A stretch of DNA of 61,501 bases from an uncultured Bacteroides sp. (GTDB taxonomy: Bacteria > Bacteroidota > Bacteroidia > Bacteroidales > Bacteroidaceae). The DNA is taken from NCBI GenBank assembly GCA_949296415.1, contig CASFQC010000011.1:1-61501 (forward strand). The letters run 5' to 3'. Of the stretch, positions 52,681 through 61,412 are shown one piece after another. The position numbers and the translations under genes are program-made. Below the pieces are notes generated by a model that saw only the letters and a program-made list of their open reading frames with translations, ran no database searches and had not been told where the DNA came from. Every line of letters starts with the position of its first letter. Within the stretch, counting starts at the first letter, position 1.

Positions 52681-54483
52681 TTAGTTTTTGTTCAACGTCC
52701 AATGGTATGCGCTCGTATAGGCATCCCACATATTCTTATATACTCCCTCGGTTGCGGACAGTTGTTCATGCCTTCCGCACTGCACGATGCGTCCTTCTTT
52801 CATCACGACAATCTGATGTGCGGAAATGATGGATGAAAGCCGGTGGGCAATCACGATGACCGTCTTGTCTTTTATCAGCGATTGCAGTGCCATCTGCATC
52901 TTGTGTTCGTTTTCCGGGTCGGCGAAGGCCGTGGCTTCGTCCAGCACCAATATAGGCGCATTCTTCAGAATGGCACGTGCCACACATATTCGTTGCGCTT
53001 CGCCTCCGGACAGAGATACGCCTTTGTCGCCTATCCGTGTCTCGTATCCCTGCGGCAGACGCTCTATGAAGTCGTGGCATTGGGCGGCCTTGGCGGCGGC
53101 TGTCACTTTTTCTTTCGTAGCATCGGGAGAGCCGACGGCGATGTTCTCATACAGCGTGTCGTAGAACAGGAACGTGTCTTGAAAGACAAACGATACCATG
53201 TCCATCAGCCGCTCCGTAGCTATCCGGCGTATGTCCACACCGCCTATGCGTATCTCCCCCTGTTCCACGTCCCAAAAGCGGGGTATCAGGTTAGCTACCG
53301 TGGACTTGCCGCTACCCGACGGGCCGACAAGGGCGGTTATCTTGCCCTGCGGCGCAATGAAACTGACATCACGCAAGGCTTCCGTCCGTGTGCCCTGCTC
53401 CGTGTTTTCGTAGGAAAACGACACATGACGGAACTCCACATCGTAGGCAGCAGGCACTTCAGGATGTTCCGGCTCTGGCACAGGCTGCTTTTCCAGTATG
53501 CGGTCGATGCGGCTTACCCCTTCGTTGATGTCACGCGTATTTCCACCTAAAAAGGTCAGCTTATAAACGGGTGAAGCCATACCCGGCCCCATGATGAGGA
53601 AGAACAGCCATACCACCGCCAGCGATAATGATTGCGGACTGGCTTGCAACAACAAAATACCTATCGGAAGAATAAATGTCACCATTGAATTTAATAATAC
53701 GGTAAAAGCCACCATCCCGTTCTGATAGGTGTCGCAGCACTTCAAGGCGAATGTCTTGTAGGCCTGAATCTCGGCATTGAACTGACGGAACGAGCGGACA
53801 CTCTGCCCGAATATCTTGACTACGGGCATGCCCCGTACATATTGTACGGCGGACGCGCTCATCTTTTCCTGCGCATCGTAATAGATAGCCATGAACTCCC
53901 TTGCCTTTTTCCCCATGAAATTGGAAAATTGCAAGAAGATACTAAGCGCTACAACTGCCAGACAGGCCACCGTCAGCCACACATCTAACGAGAAGAAGAT
54001 GACCAGCATGACCGCCACCGTAGCCACTACGTTCACCAAGTCCGGAATGGTGTGGGCAATGAAGCCTTCTATTTTCTCAATGTTCTGGTCCATGGTTTTC
54101 TTGATGGCTCCCGTAGAGGTGTTGTTCAGATACCCCAACGGAAGCCTGCCGATATGTTCGGACAAACGGACACGCAACCCGTACAGGATGCGGAACGCCG
54201 CCACATGCGAAGACATCAGGGAGGCATACAGCAATACCAATCCGCCGATAAGGCCTCCAAACGCTATCCATCCCCAGCGCATCATCTCCGCCCCGTCCGA
54301 AGCGGCAGGATTTACGCCATGCGACAACAGCTCTTTCAAGATTTCATAAACCGCCCAATAAGGCACCAACATACATGCCGCACTGCCGGCAGACAGAACA
54401 CCTGCCAATATAAGCAGTCCCTTCTTTTGTCCCGCTATCTCGAACAGACGGGACAAACCTTCTTTCTTTTTTGACTTCTCCAT
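52681..54483 (-). CDS. ABC half-transporter (first of a pair)
   Basis: The protein has 600 residues with six membrane helices, then the nucleotide-binding domain: Walker A LVGPSGSGKSTVANL near 392, signature LSGGEAQRICVARA near 494, Walker B ILVLDEATAFADP near 515 (an A-F-A-D variant of the usual A-S-L-D), and the H-loop IVIAHRLSSI. The small Walker B change is also seen in siderophore-type pairs such as YbtP/IrtA (from memory). It is 12 bases after the LCM-type methyltransferase and 8 before the UbiE-like one. Confidence 0.92.
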   Translation of the reverse strand: MEKSKKKEGLSRLFEIAGQKKGLLILAGVLSAGSAACMLVPYWAVYEILKELLSHGVNPAASDGAEMMRWGWIAFGGLIGGLVLLYASLMSSHVAAFRILYGLRVRLSEHIGRLPLGYLNNTSTGAIKKTMDQNIEKIEGFIAHTIPDLVNVVATVAVMLVIFFSLDVWLTVACLAVVALSIFLQFSNFMGKKAREFMAIYYDAQEKMSASAVQYVRGMPVVKIFGQSVRSFRQFNAEIQAYKTFALKCCDTYQNGMVAFTVLLNSMVTFILPIGILLLQASPQSLSLAVVWLFFLIMGPGMASPVYKLTFLGGNTRDINEGVSRIDRILEKQPVPEPEHPEVPAAYDVEFRHVSFSYENTEQGTRTEALRDVSFIAPQGKITALVGPSGSGKSTVANLIPRFWDVEQGEIRIGGVDIRRIATERLMDMVSFVFQDTFLFYDTLYENIAVGSPDATKEKVTAAAKAAQCHDFIERLPQGYETRIGDKGVSLSGGEAQRICVARAILKNAPILVLDEATAFADPENEHKMQMALQSLIKDKTVIVIAHRLSSIISAHQIVVMKEGRIVQCGRHEQLSATEGVYKNMWDAYTSAYHWTLNKN

Positions 54484-54494
54484 TATTATATATG

Positions 54495-55316
54495 TTATTT
54501 AGCAATGATTCTATACCCAAGCAATGAACTGAACTTGTAGCACAGCCACGTCATACGCCCCAATATCTGTCCGAAGAAGAATCCCCAGCGCGAACGGAAG
54601 AACTTCATGTAGTTGGCCTGCTCAATAAGTTGTAAAGCCGGTTCCCATTGTTCCACCACGTGTCCGTCGCTCAGTCCGGAACGGATTTGCGCCTCGTGCT
54701 TGCGCAGCGAATCGGGCTTCACACCGTGCCGGCTCATCATTGTGCCGCACACGTCGAACCACAGTTCCCCGCCTCCGAAGCGGCTTGCCACGGCGCGCAG
54801 GAAGCTCTTTACCTGCTTCTCGTAGAAATACATCAGCACACCTTCCACCACGAAGATGAATGCCCCATCGGGATGCCTGCGACGCAGGTCGTCCATCCAG
54901 TCGGTTTCCAGCAAGGACGCCGCGATATAGACATTGCCCGGCTGTTCGGGTATCAGCTCCCGGCGCAGGGCGATGACTTCCGGCAAGTCCATGTCATAGA
55001 AGATGGCTTTCCCGCCTCCGATACGCTGGAAACGGGTATCAAGCCCGCAACCTACATTGACTACGACGGGATTGGGGTGTGTCTTGATGAACTGCCGCAC
55101 GGCACGGTCGAAATACCATCCGCGCACCACGCATCCCACTTCGCTCAGCTTGGCTCCGTCGAATTGGGAGTAATTGTATTCCAGACTGTCCGCCAGCCGT
55201 TCCGCAGCCTTGTCATTTAGGATAGGATTATCCCGGCGACTTTCTTTCGCTCTCATGTATAGCGGAATAAGCAGTGTTTCCGCCACAATGCTCTTAAACT
55301 CGTGTTTCTGTTTCAT
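54495..55316 (-). CDS. LCM/TcmP-type class I methyltransferase
   Basis: The protein has 273 residues. Motif I is VVNVGCGLDTRFQRIGGGKAIFYDMDLPEVI near 85, typical of the leucine carboxyl methyltransferase family that includes polyketide O-methyltransferases such as TcmP; FIFVVEGVLMYF near 153 is the matching later motif. Bacterial members usually methylate small acids or hydroxyls. It is first in the operon, after a small open frame and the TetR terminator. Together with the second methyltransferase and two ABC genes it suggests that a methylated small molecule is made or handled. Confidence 0.88.
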   Translation of the reverse strand: MKQKHEFKSIVAETLLIPLYMRAKESRRDNPILNDKAAERLADSLEYNYSQFDGAKLSEVGCVVRGWYFDRAVRQFIKTHPNPVVVNVGCGLDTRFQRIGGGKAIFYDMDLPEVIALRRELIPEQPGNVYIAASLLETDWMDDLRRRHPDGAFIFVVEGVLMYFYEKQVKSFLRAVASRFGGGELWFDVCGTMMSRHGVKPDSLRKHEAQIRSGLSDGHVVEQWEPALQLIEQANYMKFFRSRWGFFFGQILGRMTWLCYKFSSLLGYRIIAK

Positions 55317-55328
55317 CTTTATGCTATT

Positions 55329-55430
55329 TTAATAGTGAACGTTTCGATTAAGTGAGAGTAAAGCGAGTTTACTTGCTTTGCCGAACGTGAGAAAGGTGCG
55401 CAATAGCGAACGATATTCAGATTTGTTCAT
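55329..55430 (-). CDS. Small open frame of 33 codons upstream of the methyltransferase
   Basis: It reads MNKSEYRSLLRTFLTFG and then KASKLALLSLNRNVHY. It starts right after the TetR terminator and stops 13 bases before the methyltransferase start. The DNA AGTAAACTCGCTTTACT is a stem, and the peptide tail resembles one I recall as a frequent spurious Bacteroides annotation. It may be only a leader or repeat DNA. Confidence 0.25.
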   Translation of the reverse strand: MNKSEYRSLLRTFLTFGKASKLALLSLNRNVHY

Positions 55431-55450
55431 AAAAAAAGGAGGAAACCTCC
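55431..55450 (-). terminator. Terminator after tetR
   Basis: In minus-strand sense GGAGG-TTT-CCTCC is followed by seven T. It is 50 bases past the TetR stop and separates it from the ABC operon. Confidence 0.8.
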
Positions 55451-55499
55451 GTGAAGATTTTTGATGTGACTGATTGTTTGTATGTGCATTGTCTATGTT

Positions 55500-56111
55500 T
55501 CATATCTTGATGATTGCCCTCCAGCCTTGAATTTCAAACAGAATGTAATCGTGCAGGATAGCCTCCATTTCCTGCCGGGGTACAGAATGCATCAGCAGTT
55601 CCTCGAACATCGTGAACATCCATACCGTATGCAGATGGATGATGAAATCGGACACTGCCGTATTGATTTCGGGATGCTTCTGCTGCATGGAGGCGAACCA
55701 CACCTTGACCAGTTCCGTAGAGCGGTCGGTATACGTTTCTCGGAAATGTTCCAGCGAAGAACCCTGTGCGCGAAACAACAGAATCTCCATCAGTCCACGG
55801 TGCTTGTCAATCAACGAGACATATTCGTCTATGCAGGATTTCAGATATTCTTCCGACCGCATCATCATAATGTCTTCGCCCCGTATGCCATGATGCTCTT
55901 GCAGCATGGCTTCCAAAGCGCAGAGCACCGGACGGACCACTTCACGGAACAGTTCGTCTTTGTTCGTGAAATAATTGTAGATATTCCCGACACCGATGCC
56001 TGCCAATTCGGCTATCTCGCGCATGGAGGCTTTGGAATAGCCCTTCAGCCCGAACTGCTGCCTGGCAACCGTCAATATACGCCCCCGTATGTCCTCTTTC
56101 AGTACTTGCAT
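55500..56111 (-). CDS. TetR-family transcription regulator
   Basis: The protein has 203 residues. The N-terminal HTH is ILTVARQQFGLKGYSKASMREIAELAGIGVGNIYNYFTNKDELF, a clear TetR signature; the ligand-binding half is divergent as usual. Its own promoter carries CTACTTTTGCAAAGGTAG (56130-56147), a near-palindrome over the -7 box, a good autoregulation operator. It probably also controls the downstream methyltransferase-ABC operon. Confidence 0.92.
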   Translation of the reverse strand: MQVLKEDIRGRILTVARQQFGLKGYSKASMREIAELAGIGVGNIYNYFTNKDELFREVVRPVLCALEAMLQEHHGIRGEDIMMMRSEEYLKSCIDEYVSLIDKHRGLMEILLFRAQGSSLEHFRETYTDRSTELVKVWFASMQQKHPEINTAVSDFIIHLHTVWMFTMFEELLMHSVPRQEMEAILHDYILFEIQGWRAIIKI

Positions 56112-56129
56112 GGATAGTGAACAATGTTT

Positions 56130-56147
56130 CTACTTTTGCAAAGGTAG
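56130..56147. promoter_or_regulatory. TetR promoter with overlapping palindrome
   Basis: CTACTTTTGCAAAGGTAG is nearly self-complementary. On the minus strand it contains the exact -7 box TACCTTTG (56146-56139), 28 bases before the tetR ATG; on the plus strand it reads TACTTTTG, also an exact -7 box. It may be a TetR operator and possibly a two-way promoter. Confidence 0.6.
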
Positions 56148-56347
56148 TAGGCTCGGGATTGTCTGGCAATACCTATTTGTAGGGATTTTACTTACTATTG
56201 TATTAGGTGTGAGAAAAACACCAATCGCAGCCAAATGCTTCCACGAAGCCGTCCTTTCCAACTTCTGCGAATTTCTTTTAATTGCTTAAATATCAATTTC
56301 TATTGTGTTAATCAGTCGAATTTCGGCGGTATTCCACAGATTTTCCT

Positions 56348-56355
56348 TAATTTTG
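56348..56355 (+). promoter_or_regulatory. -7 box for the alginate-lyase-family gene
   Basis: TAATTTTG, exact consensus, 78 bases before the ATG at 56434. The interval 56148-56347 shows no gene. Confidence 0.6.
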
Positions 56356-56433
56356 TGACGGATAAAAGGATTTGCCGCCATCTTTTTGGATGGCAGGGCA
56401 TCCACATAATATTGGCAAAACGGACTATATATA

Positions 56434-57558
56434 ATGAAAGGATTTCTCATCGCTGTCATGTGCCTGTTTGCGGAATGTTGCTTTTGTGTCATTCCTTTGC
56501 ACGGACAGAAATTCGTACATCCAGGCATGTTACATTCGCAGGCTGATTTGGATTTTCTTAGAAAGGTTGTAGGTGAGGGACGGGAGCCATGGGCTTCGGC
56601 ATGGGATGATTTGCGTAAGGCAGAACGTGCACAGCTCTCCTATAAGCCTCATCCGCGAGGACATGTGGCGCGTGGCCCGTATAACAAGCCCGATATCGGT
56701 GCGGGTGACTTTCTGAAAGACGGTGTGGCTGCTTACACCACGGCTTTGCAGTGGGTGGCCTTGCAGGACCGTGCTTATGCCGAGAAGGCGGTGGAGATAC
56801 TGAACGGCTGGTCCTATGCTCTTGATTCGGTGACGATGGGCGACTCTAAACTGCTGATAGGCATGGCCGGCATATATTATCTGAACGCCGCCGAGATAAT
56901 ATGCCACACCAGCCGGGTGTGGAAAAGGAAGGACCGGAAGGCGTTTGAACGGATGGTGATGGATGTGTGGTATCCTGTCATATGCGGTTTCCAACCCACT
57001 TATAACGGAAACTGGGATGCCGCTATAGGACAGACCATGCTGTGCATAGGCGTGTTCATGGACAGACGGGACATATTCATGAAAGCTTACGAGCATTTGC
57101 TTGACGGGGAGTCAAACGGCTCCATCAGGCATTATTTCAGCCCTGACGGGCAATGTCAGGAAAGCGGGCGCGACCAGAACCATGTGCAGATGGGGTTGGG
57201 ATACTTGTGTGCCGCTTGCGAGGTGGCATGGAAGCAGGGATTTGATTTGTATGGTGCTTTTGACAACAGACTGGCTGAAGGATATGAATATACGGCCCGT
57301 TATATGCTGGGAGAGGATGTGCCTTACGTGCGCTACCGCGATTTCAGAGGAAAGGAAGTGTTCGGTCCGTCCATATCGCCCAAGGGCAGAGGAAAGTTTG
57401 CCCCTATCTATGAAAGGGCTTATCATCATTATCACGACCGGTGTGGGCTGGACATGCCTTACACAGGGAAAGCGGTCGGCCGGAGTCGCATAGAAGGACA
57501 GGGCACGTCACATCTTTCTTGGGGGACACTGATGAACGCCGGATATCCTGCTGATTGA
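56434..57558 (+). CDS. Alginate-lyase-family polysaccharide lyase, secreted
   Basis: The protein has 374 residues. A signal (FLIAVMCLFAECCFCVIPLHGQ) ends near 25; then an alpha-toroid with QADLDFLRKVVGEGREPW and the alginate lyase block RGPYNKPDIGAGDFLKDGVAAYTTALQWVALQDRAYAEKAVEILNGW. GRDQNHVQMGLGYLCAACEVAWKQG near 245 holds the likely catalytic His-containing motif. It belongs to PF05426 and is closest in layout to Bacteroides PL38 lyases, by recollection. It would make unsaturated uronides, which a GH105 or similar enzyme can use. It is 114 bases before the rhamnosidase. Confidence 0.78.
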   Translation: MKGFLIAVMCLFAECCFCVIPLHGQKFVHPGMLHSQADLDFLRKVVGEGREPWASAWDDLRKAERAQLSYKPHPRGHVARGPYNKPDIGAGDFLKDGVAAYTTALQWVALQDRAYAEKAVEILNGWSYALDSVTMGDSKLLIGMAGIYYLNAAEIICHTSRVWKRKDRKAFERMVMDVWYPVICGFQPTYNGNWDAAIGQTMLCIGVFMDRRDIFMKAYEHLLDGESNGSIRHYFSPDGQCQESGRDQNHVQMGLGYLCAACEVAWKQGFDLYGAFDNRLAEGYEYTARYMLGEDVPYVRYRDFRGKEVFGPSISPKGRGKFAPIYERAYHHYHDRCGLDMPYTGKAVGRSRIEGQGTSHLSWGTLMNAGYPAD

Positions 57559-57672
57559 GCTTTTCCCAGTGGCGGACAGACATACAGGCCTGCTGTTCTA
57601 TTCTTTTGTTGATTAGCTGATTACTTTACTTATTTTACTACTTAACTTATTACTTACTTTACTTACATTATC

Positions 57673-60600
57673 ATGTTACGATTAGTTTTTATTTTGTTTT
57701 TCTGTCTGTGCTGGCTTTCGCCTGTACGGGCCTCGGTCGGGAATCTTCAAGTGGAATACCTGACCAATCCCATAGGTATTGATGTATCCACTCCACGTTT
57801 CAGCTGGCAGTCGCAGTCTCGGCTGAGAGGCTTCGTGCAGACGGCTTATCGGATTGTCGTGTCGGATACGGAAGACTTTTCCCATATCGTATGGGATTCG
57901 GGTAAGGTGCCTTCCGACAAGTCGCTGCATATAACTTATGCGGGTCCTGCCCTCTCACCTTCCACTCGCTATTATTGGAAAGCGACCGTATGGAACAATA
58001 AGGACGGACGGGAAACGTCGGAGGAAAAGGCTTTTTTTGAAACCGGATTGCTCGGGTCAGGTTGGAGTGGGGCACAATGGATAAGAGCTACTCCTGTGGA
58101 CTGCAAATCGGATACAGATCCTGATGTGTACCGTAATCAGAAAGGCTGCATGACGCTGGAGACAGATGTGACCATTACCAGTGGAAACGCATCGGTGGTG
58201 TTTGGGGCAAAGACTCCGGGTAATATGTTCATGTGGTCGGTCAACACGCTGGACAATAAGGAGGAGCCCCTCATCAGACGTCATGTTTATGCCAACGGCC
58301 AATTGACTGCCACCGACACTCCTATAGGCAGACATTTCTCTAAAGACGCGTTGCTGGGCAAGGAGTTCCATCTGAAAATCACTGCCCGTGACGGCAAGAT
58401 AGATACTTATATCAATGACACGTTAGTAGACACTTACGAAGACACGGCCGGACTGTTGCATAACGGGTTTGTGGGCATCAGAGCCTTTAGGGGAGAGAAC
58501 AGTAACGAAACTGCATTGTATGACAATTTCCGCTATACGGCTTATGCCCTGGAGGAAGGGAAGGAGATTTCCTTACAACAGCTGGACGATGATTTTGAGG
58601 GCGGGGACTGCCTGTTCGAAGGAGGAAAATTGGTGGATGTGGACGGCAATCATAAGCTGGAGGCTGCGTCGCCGGGCAATGTCACCATTTGGTTTCAAAG
58701 AGATATGACAGCCGTGCCCATGTTCCGCAAGGAATTCAGGTTACGTAGGAAGATAGCTTCTGCACGCATCTACAGTTCGGCTCTCGGAGTGTACGACCTG
58801 TTCATCAACGGTCGGCGTGTGGGTACTCCGCAATCTGACGGTAGCATGACTTATGATGAGCTGAAACCCGGATGGACAGACTATAAAAAGACGGTGTTCT
58901 ACCAGACCTATGATGTCACTTCCCTGCTTCGTAAAGGGTGGAATGCCATAGGAGCGGCAGTCAGTTCCGGATGGTTCACCGGTGACGTAAGCCATGGTGA
59001 ATATGGAGCCAATGACTTGGGATTCCTGGCCAAACTGGTGGTGACCTACAAGGATGGGTCTACAGACGTGGTGGTCACGGATACTTCATGGCTTTCCTCC
59101 ACTTCCGGCCCGTTGAGGCTGGGCGACATTTATCATGGCGAGACTTATGACGCGCGGATGGAAAGCCGTTGGACCGAGCCAGGATATAACGCCCGGCATT
59201 GGAACAAGACGGCTGTGAATCCTTACTTCAAGGGACAAACCATAGGTTATGAAGGCCCGGCGGTAAGGGTAAGGCCGGAGATGACGCGCGCTCCGCTGTC
59301 CGTTACCATCTATAATGGAGAGACCAATCATAAGATAAATGTGGTGACCCGGCAGGACAATCCTACTGCAGTGATGCTGAAAAAAGGAGAGACCGCTGTC
59401 TACGACCTGGGACAAAACATGGTAGGCTGGCCCAAGTTTACGGTAAAGGGAGCCGGTGGCACTGCTGTGAAAATGCGTTTCGGAGAGATGCTGAACGATA
59501 CCGGTGATGGCAAACGTGGCGATGACGGTCCCGCCGGAAGTATCTATACCGCTAACCTGCGCAGTGCCAGAGCCACATTGAAGTACATATTGAAAGGCGA
59601 TGGCAATGGCGAGACCTTCCGTCCATCCATGACGTTCTTCGGCTTCCGTTACTGTGAGGTGACTGCCGATGCCGATATAGAACTGTCGGACTTCGAAGGT
59701 CAGGTGGTAGGCAGTGTGAACCCGGAAGGCTCATTCTTCAAGACCAGCAACAGTCTGGTGAACCAGCTCTACAGCAATGTGGTGTGGGGACAGCGAGGCA
59801 ACTATCTGAGCATTCCCACCGACTGTCCGCAACGCGACGAACGTTTGGGTTGGACCGGTGACGCACAGGTGTTTGTGCGCACAGGCACTTACAATGCCAA
59901 TGTAGCTCCTTTCTTTGAGAAATGGATGCGCGACATGCGCGACAGTCAGCGTGAGGACGGCGCTTATCCCGGCGTGGCTCCCCATAACTGGGGTGTTCCT
60001 TTCGGAGGGACCGCTTGGGCCGATGCAGGCATTATTGTGCCATGGACTATCTATCTGGTTTATGCAGACCGGAAGATGTTGGAAGACAACTATAGTTCGA
60101 TGTCGCGCTATATGGAATACTTGTCCACGCGCAAGGCCGACGGCTACCTGTACAACGGAGGGGAGACTACCTGGGGGGACTGGCTGGCCTATGAAGGGAC
60201 GGATAACCGCTACATCAGCGTATGCTATTACGCTTATGTGGCCCAGCTGATGGCCAAGATTTCCGATGCGCTCAGCCGGGAGGATGGCGACCGCTATGCC
60301 TTGGCGGCCGACAGCTGCCGCCAGTTGTACGGAAACATCAGGAATGAGTTTATAAAGCGTTATGTGGACGAACAGGGACAACTGAAACAGAAAAGTCAGA
60401 CTGCCTATCTGCTGGCTCTGAAGATGGGGCTTTTCCCAAATGAAGAGGCCGCACGTGTCGGCATGGACTCGCTTGTCGTGAAGATTGCTTGCAACGGCAA
60501 CAGACTGAGCACCGGATTTGTAGGTACCGGCATACTGAACCAGACGCTGAGTCAGTACGGAAGCACCGCCACTGCCTATAACTTGCTGCTGCAACGTGAG

Positions 60601-61131
60601 AATCCGTCGTGGATGTACAGTATAGACCAGGGGGCCACTACCATATGGGAACGCTGGGACTCCTACACCAAGGAAAGGGGATTCAATACGGTGGCCATGA
60701 ATTCCTTCAACCATTATTCTTACGGAGCTGTGGCCGAGTGGATGTTCTCCGTCATGGCCGGCATAGACGTGGACGAACGGCAACCTGGTTATAAACACGT
60801 CATCCTGCATCCGGAACCGGATTTCAGAACCGTGCTTCCCGCCGGACAAGAACGGATTACGTGGGTGGACGCTTCGTACCGTTCGGCATATGGTGACATA
60901 AAGAGCAGTTGGAAGATGGAAACCGGAGGAAGTGTGGTCTATAAGTTCACCTTGCCCGCCAACACATCGGCCACACTGGTCTTGCCACTGCACACAGCAG
61001 ACTGTACGGTGACAGAAGGCGGTGTGCCCCTGTCTCGGGCTGAAGGCGTGTCTGGAGTAAGCACGGGCGACGGTAAGGTGCGGATGGAACTTCAGTCCGG
61101 CACTTATGAGTTTACAGTGAAGAAGCTTTAG
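57673..61131 (+). CDS. GH78 alpha-L-rhamnosidase with an inserted LamG-like domain
   Basis: The protein has 1152 residues. A signal ends PVRAS near 20. The N-terminal Fn3-like domain (YLTNPIGIDVSTPRFSWQS) is interrupted by a concanavalin/DUF1080-like insert (about 148-295: MTLETDVTITSGNASVVFGAKTP, FHLKITARDGKIDTYINDTLVDTYEDT). Then come the rhamnosidase N and barrel domains: IPTDCPQRDERLGWTGDAQVF near 715, with the Asp/Glu of the active site, and TTWGDWLAYEGTD and ATTIWERWDSYTKE farther on, then the C-terminal beta domain. It removes terminal alpha-L-rhamnose, as in rhamnogalacturonan or gums. The insert probably binds carbohydrate. It is likely co-regulated with the lyase upstream. Confidence 0.93.
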   Translation: MLRLVFILFFCLCWLSPVRASVGNLQVEYLTNPIGIDVSTPRFSWQSQSRLRGFVQTAYRIVVSDTEDFSHIVWDSGKVPSDKSLHITYAGPALSPSTRYYWKATVWNNKDGRETSEEKAFFETGLLGSGWSGAQWIRATPVDCKSDTDPDVYRNQKGCMTLETDVTITSGNASVVFGAKTPGNMFMWSVNTLDNKEEPLIRRHVYANGQLTATDTPIGRHFSKDALLGKEFHLKITARDGKIDTYINDTLVDTYEDTAGLLHNGFVGIRAFRGENSNETALYDNFRYTAYALEEGKEISLQQLDDDFEGGDCLFEGGKLVDVDGNHKLEAASPGNVTIWFQRDMTAVPMFRKEFRLRRKIASARIYSSALGVYDLFINGRRVGTPQSDGSMTYDELKPGWTDYKKTVFYQTYDVTSLLRKGWNAIGAAVSSGWFTGDVSHGEYGANDLGFLAKLVVTYKDGSTDVVVTDTSWLSSTSGPLRLGDIYHGETYDARMESRWTEPGYNARHWNKTAVNPYFKGQTIGYEGPAVRVRPEMTRAPLSVTIYNGETNHKINVVTRQDNPTAVMLKKGETAVYDLGQNMVGWPKFTVKGAGGTAVKMRFGEMLNDTGDGKRGDDGPAGSIYTANLRSARATLKYILKGDGNGETFRPSMTFFGFRYCEVTADADIELSDFEGQVVGSVNPEGSFFKTSNSLVNQLYSNVVWGQRGNYLSIPTDCPQRDERLGWTGDAQVFVRTGTYNANVAPFFEKWMRDMRDSQREDGAYPGVAPHNWGVPFGGTAWADAGIIVPWTIYLVYADRKMLEDNYSSMSRYMEYLSTRKADGYLYNGGETTWGDWLAYEGTDNRYISVCYYAYVAQLMAKISDALSREDGDRYALAADSCRQLYGNIRNEFIKRYVDEQGQLKQKSQTAYLLALKMGLFPNEEAARVGMDSLVVKIACNGNRLSTGFVGTGILNQTLSQYGSTATAYNLLLQRENPSWMYSIDQGATTIWERWDSYTKERGFNTVAMNSFNHYSYGAVAEWMFSVMAGIDVDERQPGYKHVILHPEPDFRTVLPAGQERITWVDASYRSAYGDIKSSWKMETGGSVVYKFTLPANTSATLVLPLHTADCTVTEGGVPLSRAEGVSGVSTGDGKVRMELQSGTYEFTVKKL

Positions 61132-61160
61132 AGTCTGACAGACTCTCACAGTTATGCATA

Positions 61161-61207
61161 GACTGATGCCTTGTCATGGGTGGGCTTTGGCATCAGTCTT
61201 GCCTTTT
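61161..61207 (+). terminator. Terminator after the rhamnosidase
   Basis: GACTGATGCC (61161-61170) pairs perfectly with GGCATCAGTC (61189-61198), with an 18-base loop, followed by TTGCCTTTT. A smaller GAGTC-TGACA-GACTC stem at 61131-61145 precedes it. Confidence 0.7.
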
Positions 61208-61208
61208 C

Positions 61209-61412
61209 GCTTATAAAGAGCGCATAGAATCATTGCCGTCACAAAACACTTTCTTTAAAATCAACATCTTCGTTCTGGGTAGTGCGTTGTATATCAACGG
61301 TTTGATGTGAACGGAATCACACCTTCCTGCGGGTGGGTCCGCAGCTTCCTGTGATTGGATTCACAGCAGGTGGCGGACGGTTCCACACCAGGCTGTGTAT
61401 GGGTATACGTGA
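61209..61412. repeat. Dispersed mini-hairpin repeat family B, copy 4
   Basis: Flank TCGCTTATAAAGAGCGCATA matches copy 1 near 35104. The hairpin row has TGTGAACGGAATCACA, CTGCGGGTGGGTCCGCAG, TGTGATTGGATTCACA and GCGGACGGTTCCACACC blocks, then TGTATGGGTATACG. It is in the same orientation as copy 1. The window ends 89 bases later with no further gene seen. Confidence 0.78.

Noticed and set aside
59731-61149. Minus-strand open frame of 472 codons across the rhamnosidase
   Set aside because: It is antisense to well-conserved GH78 catalytic motifs.
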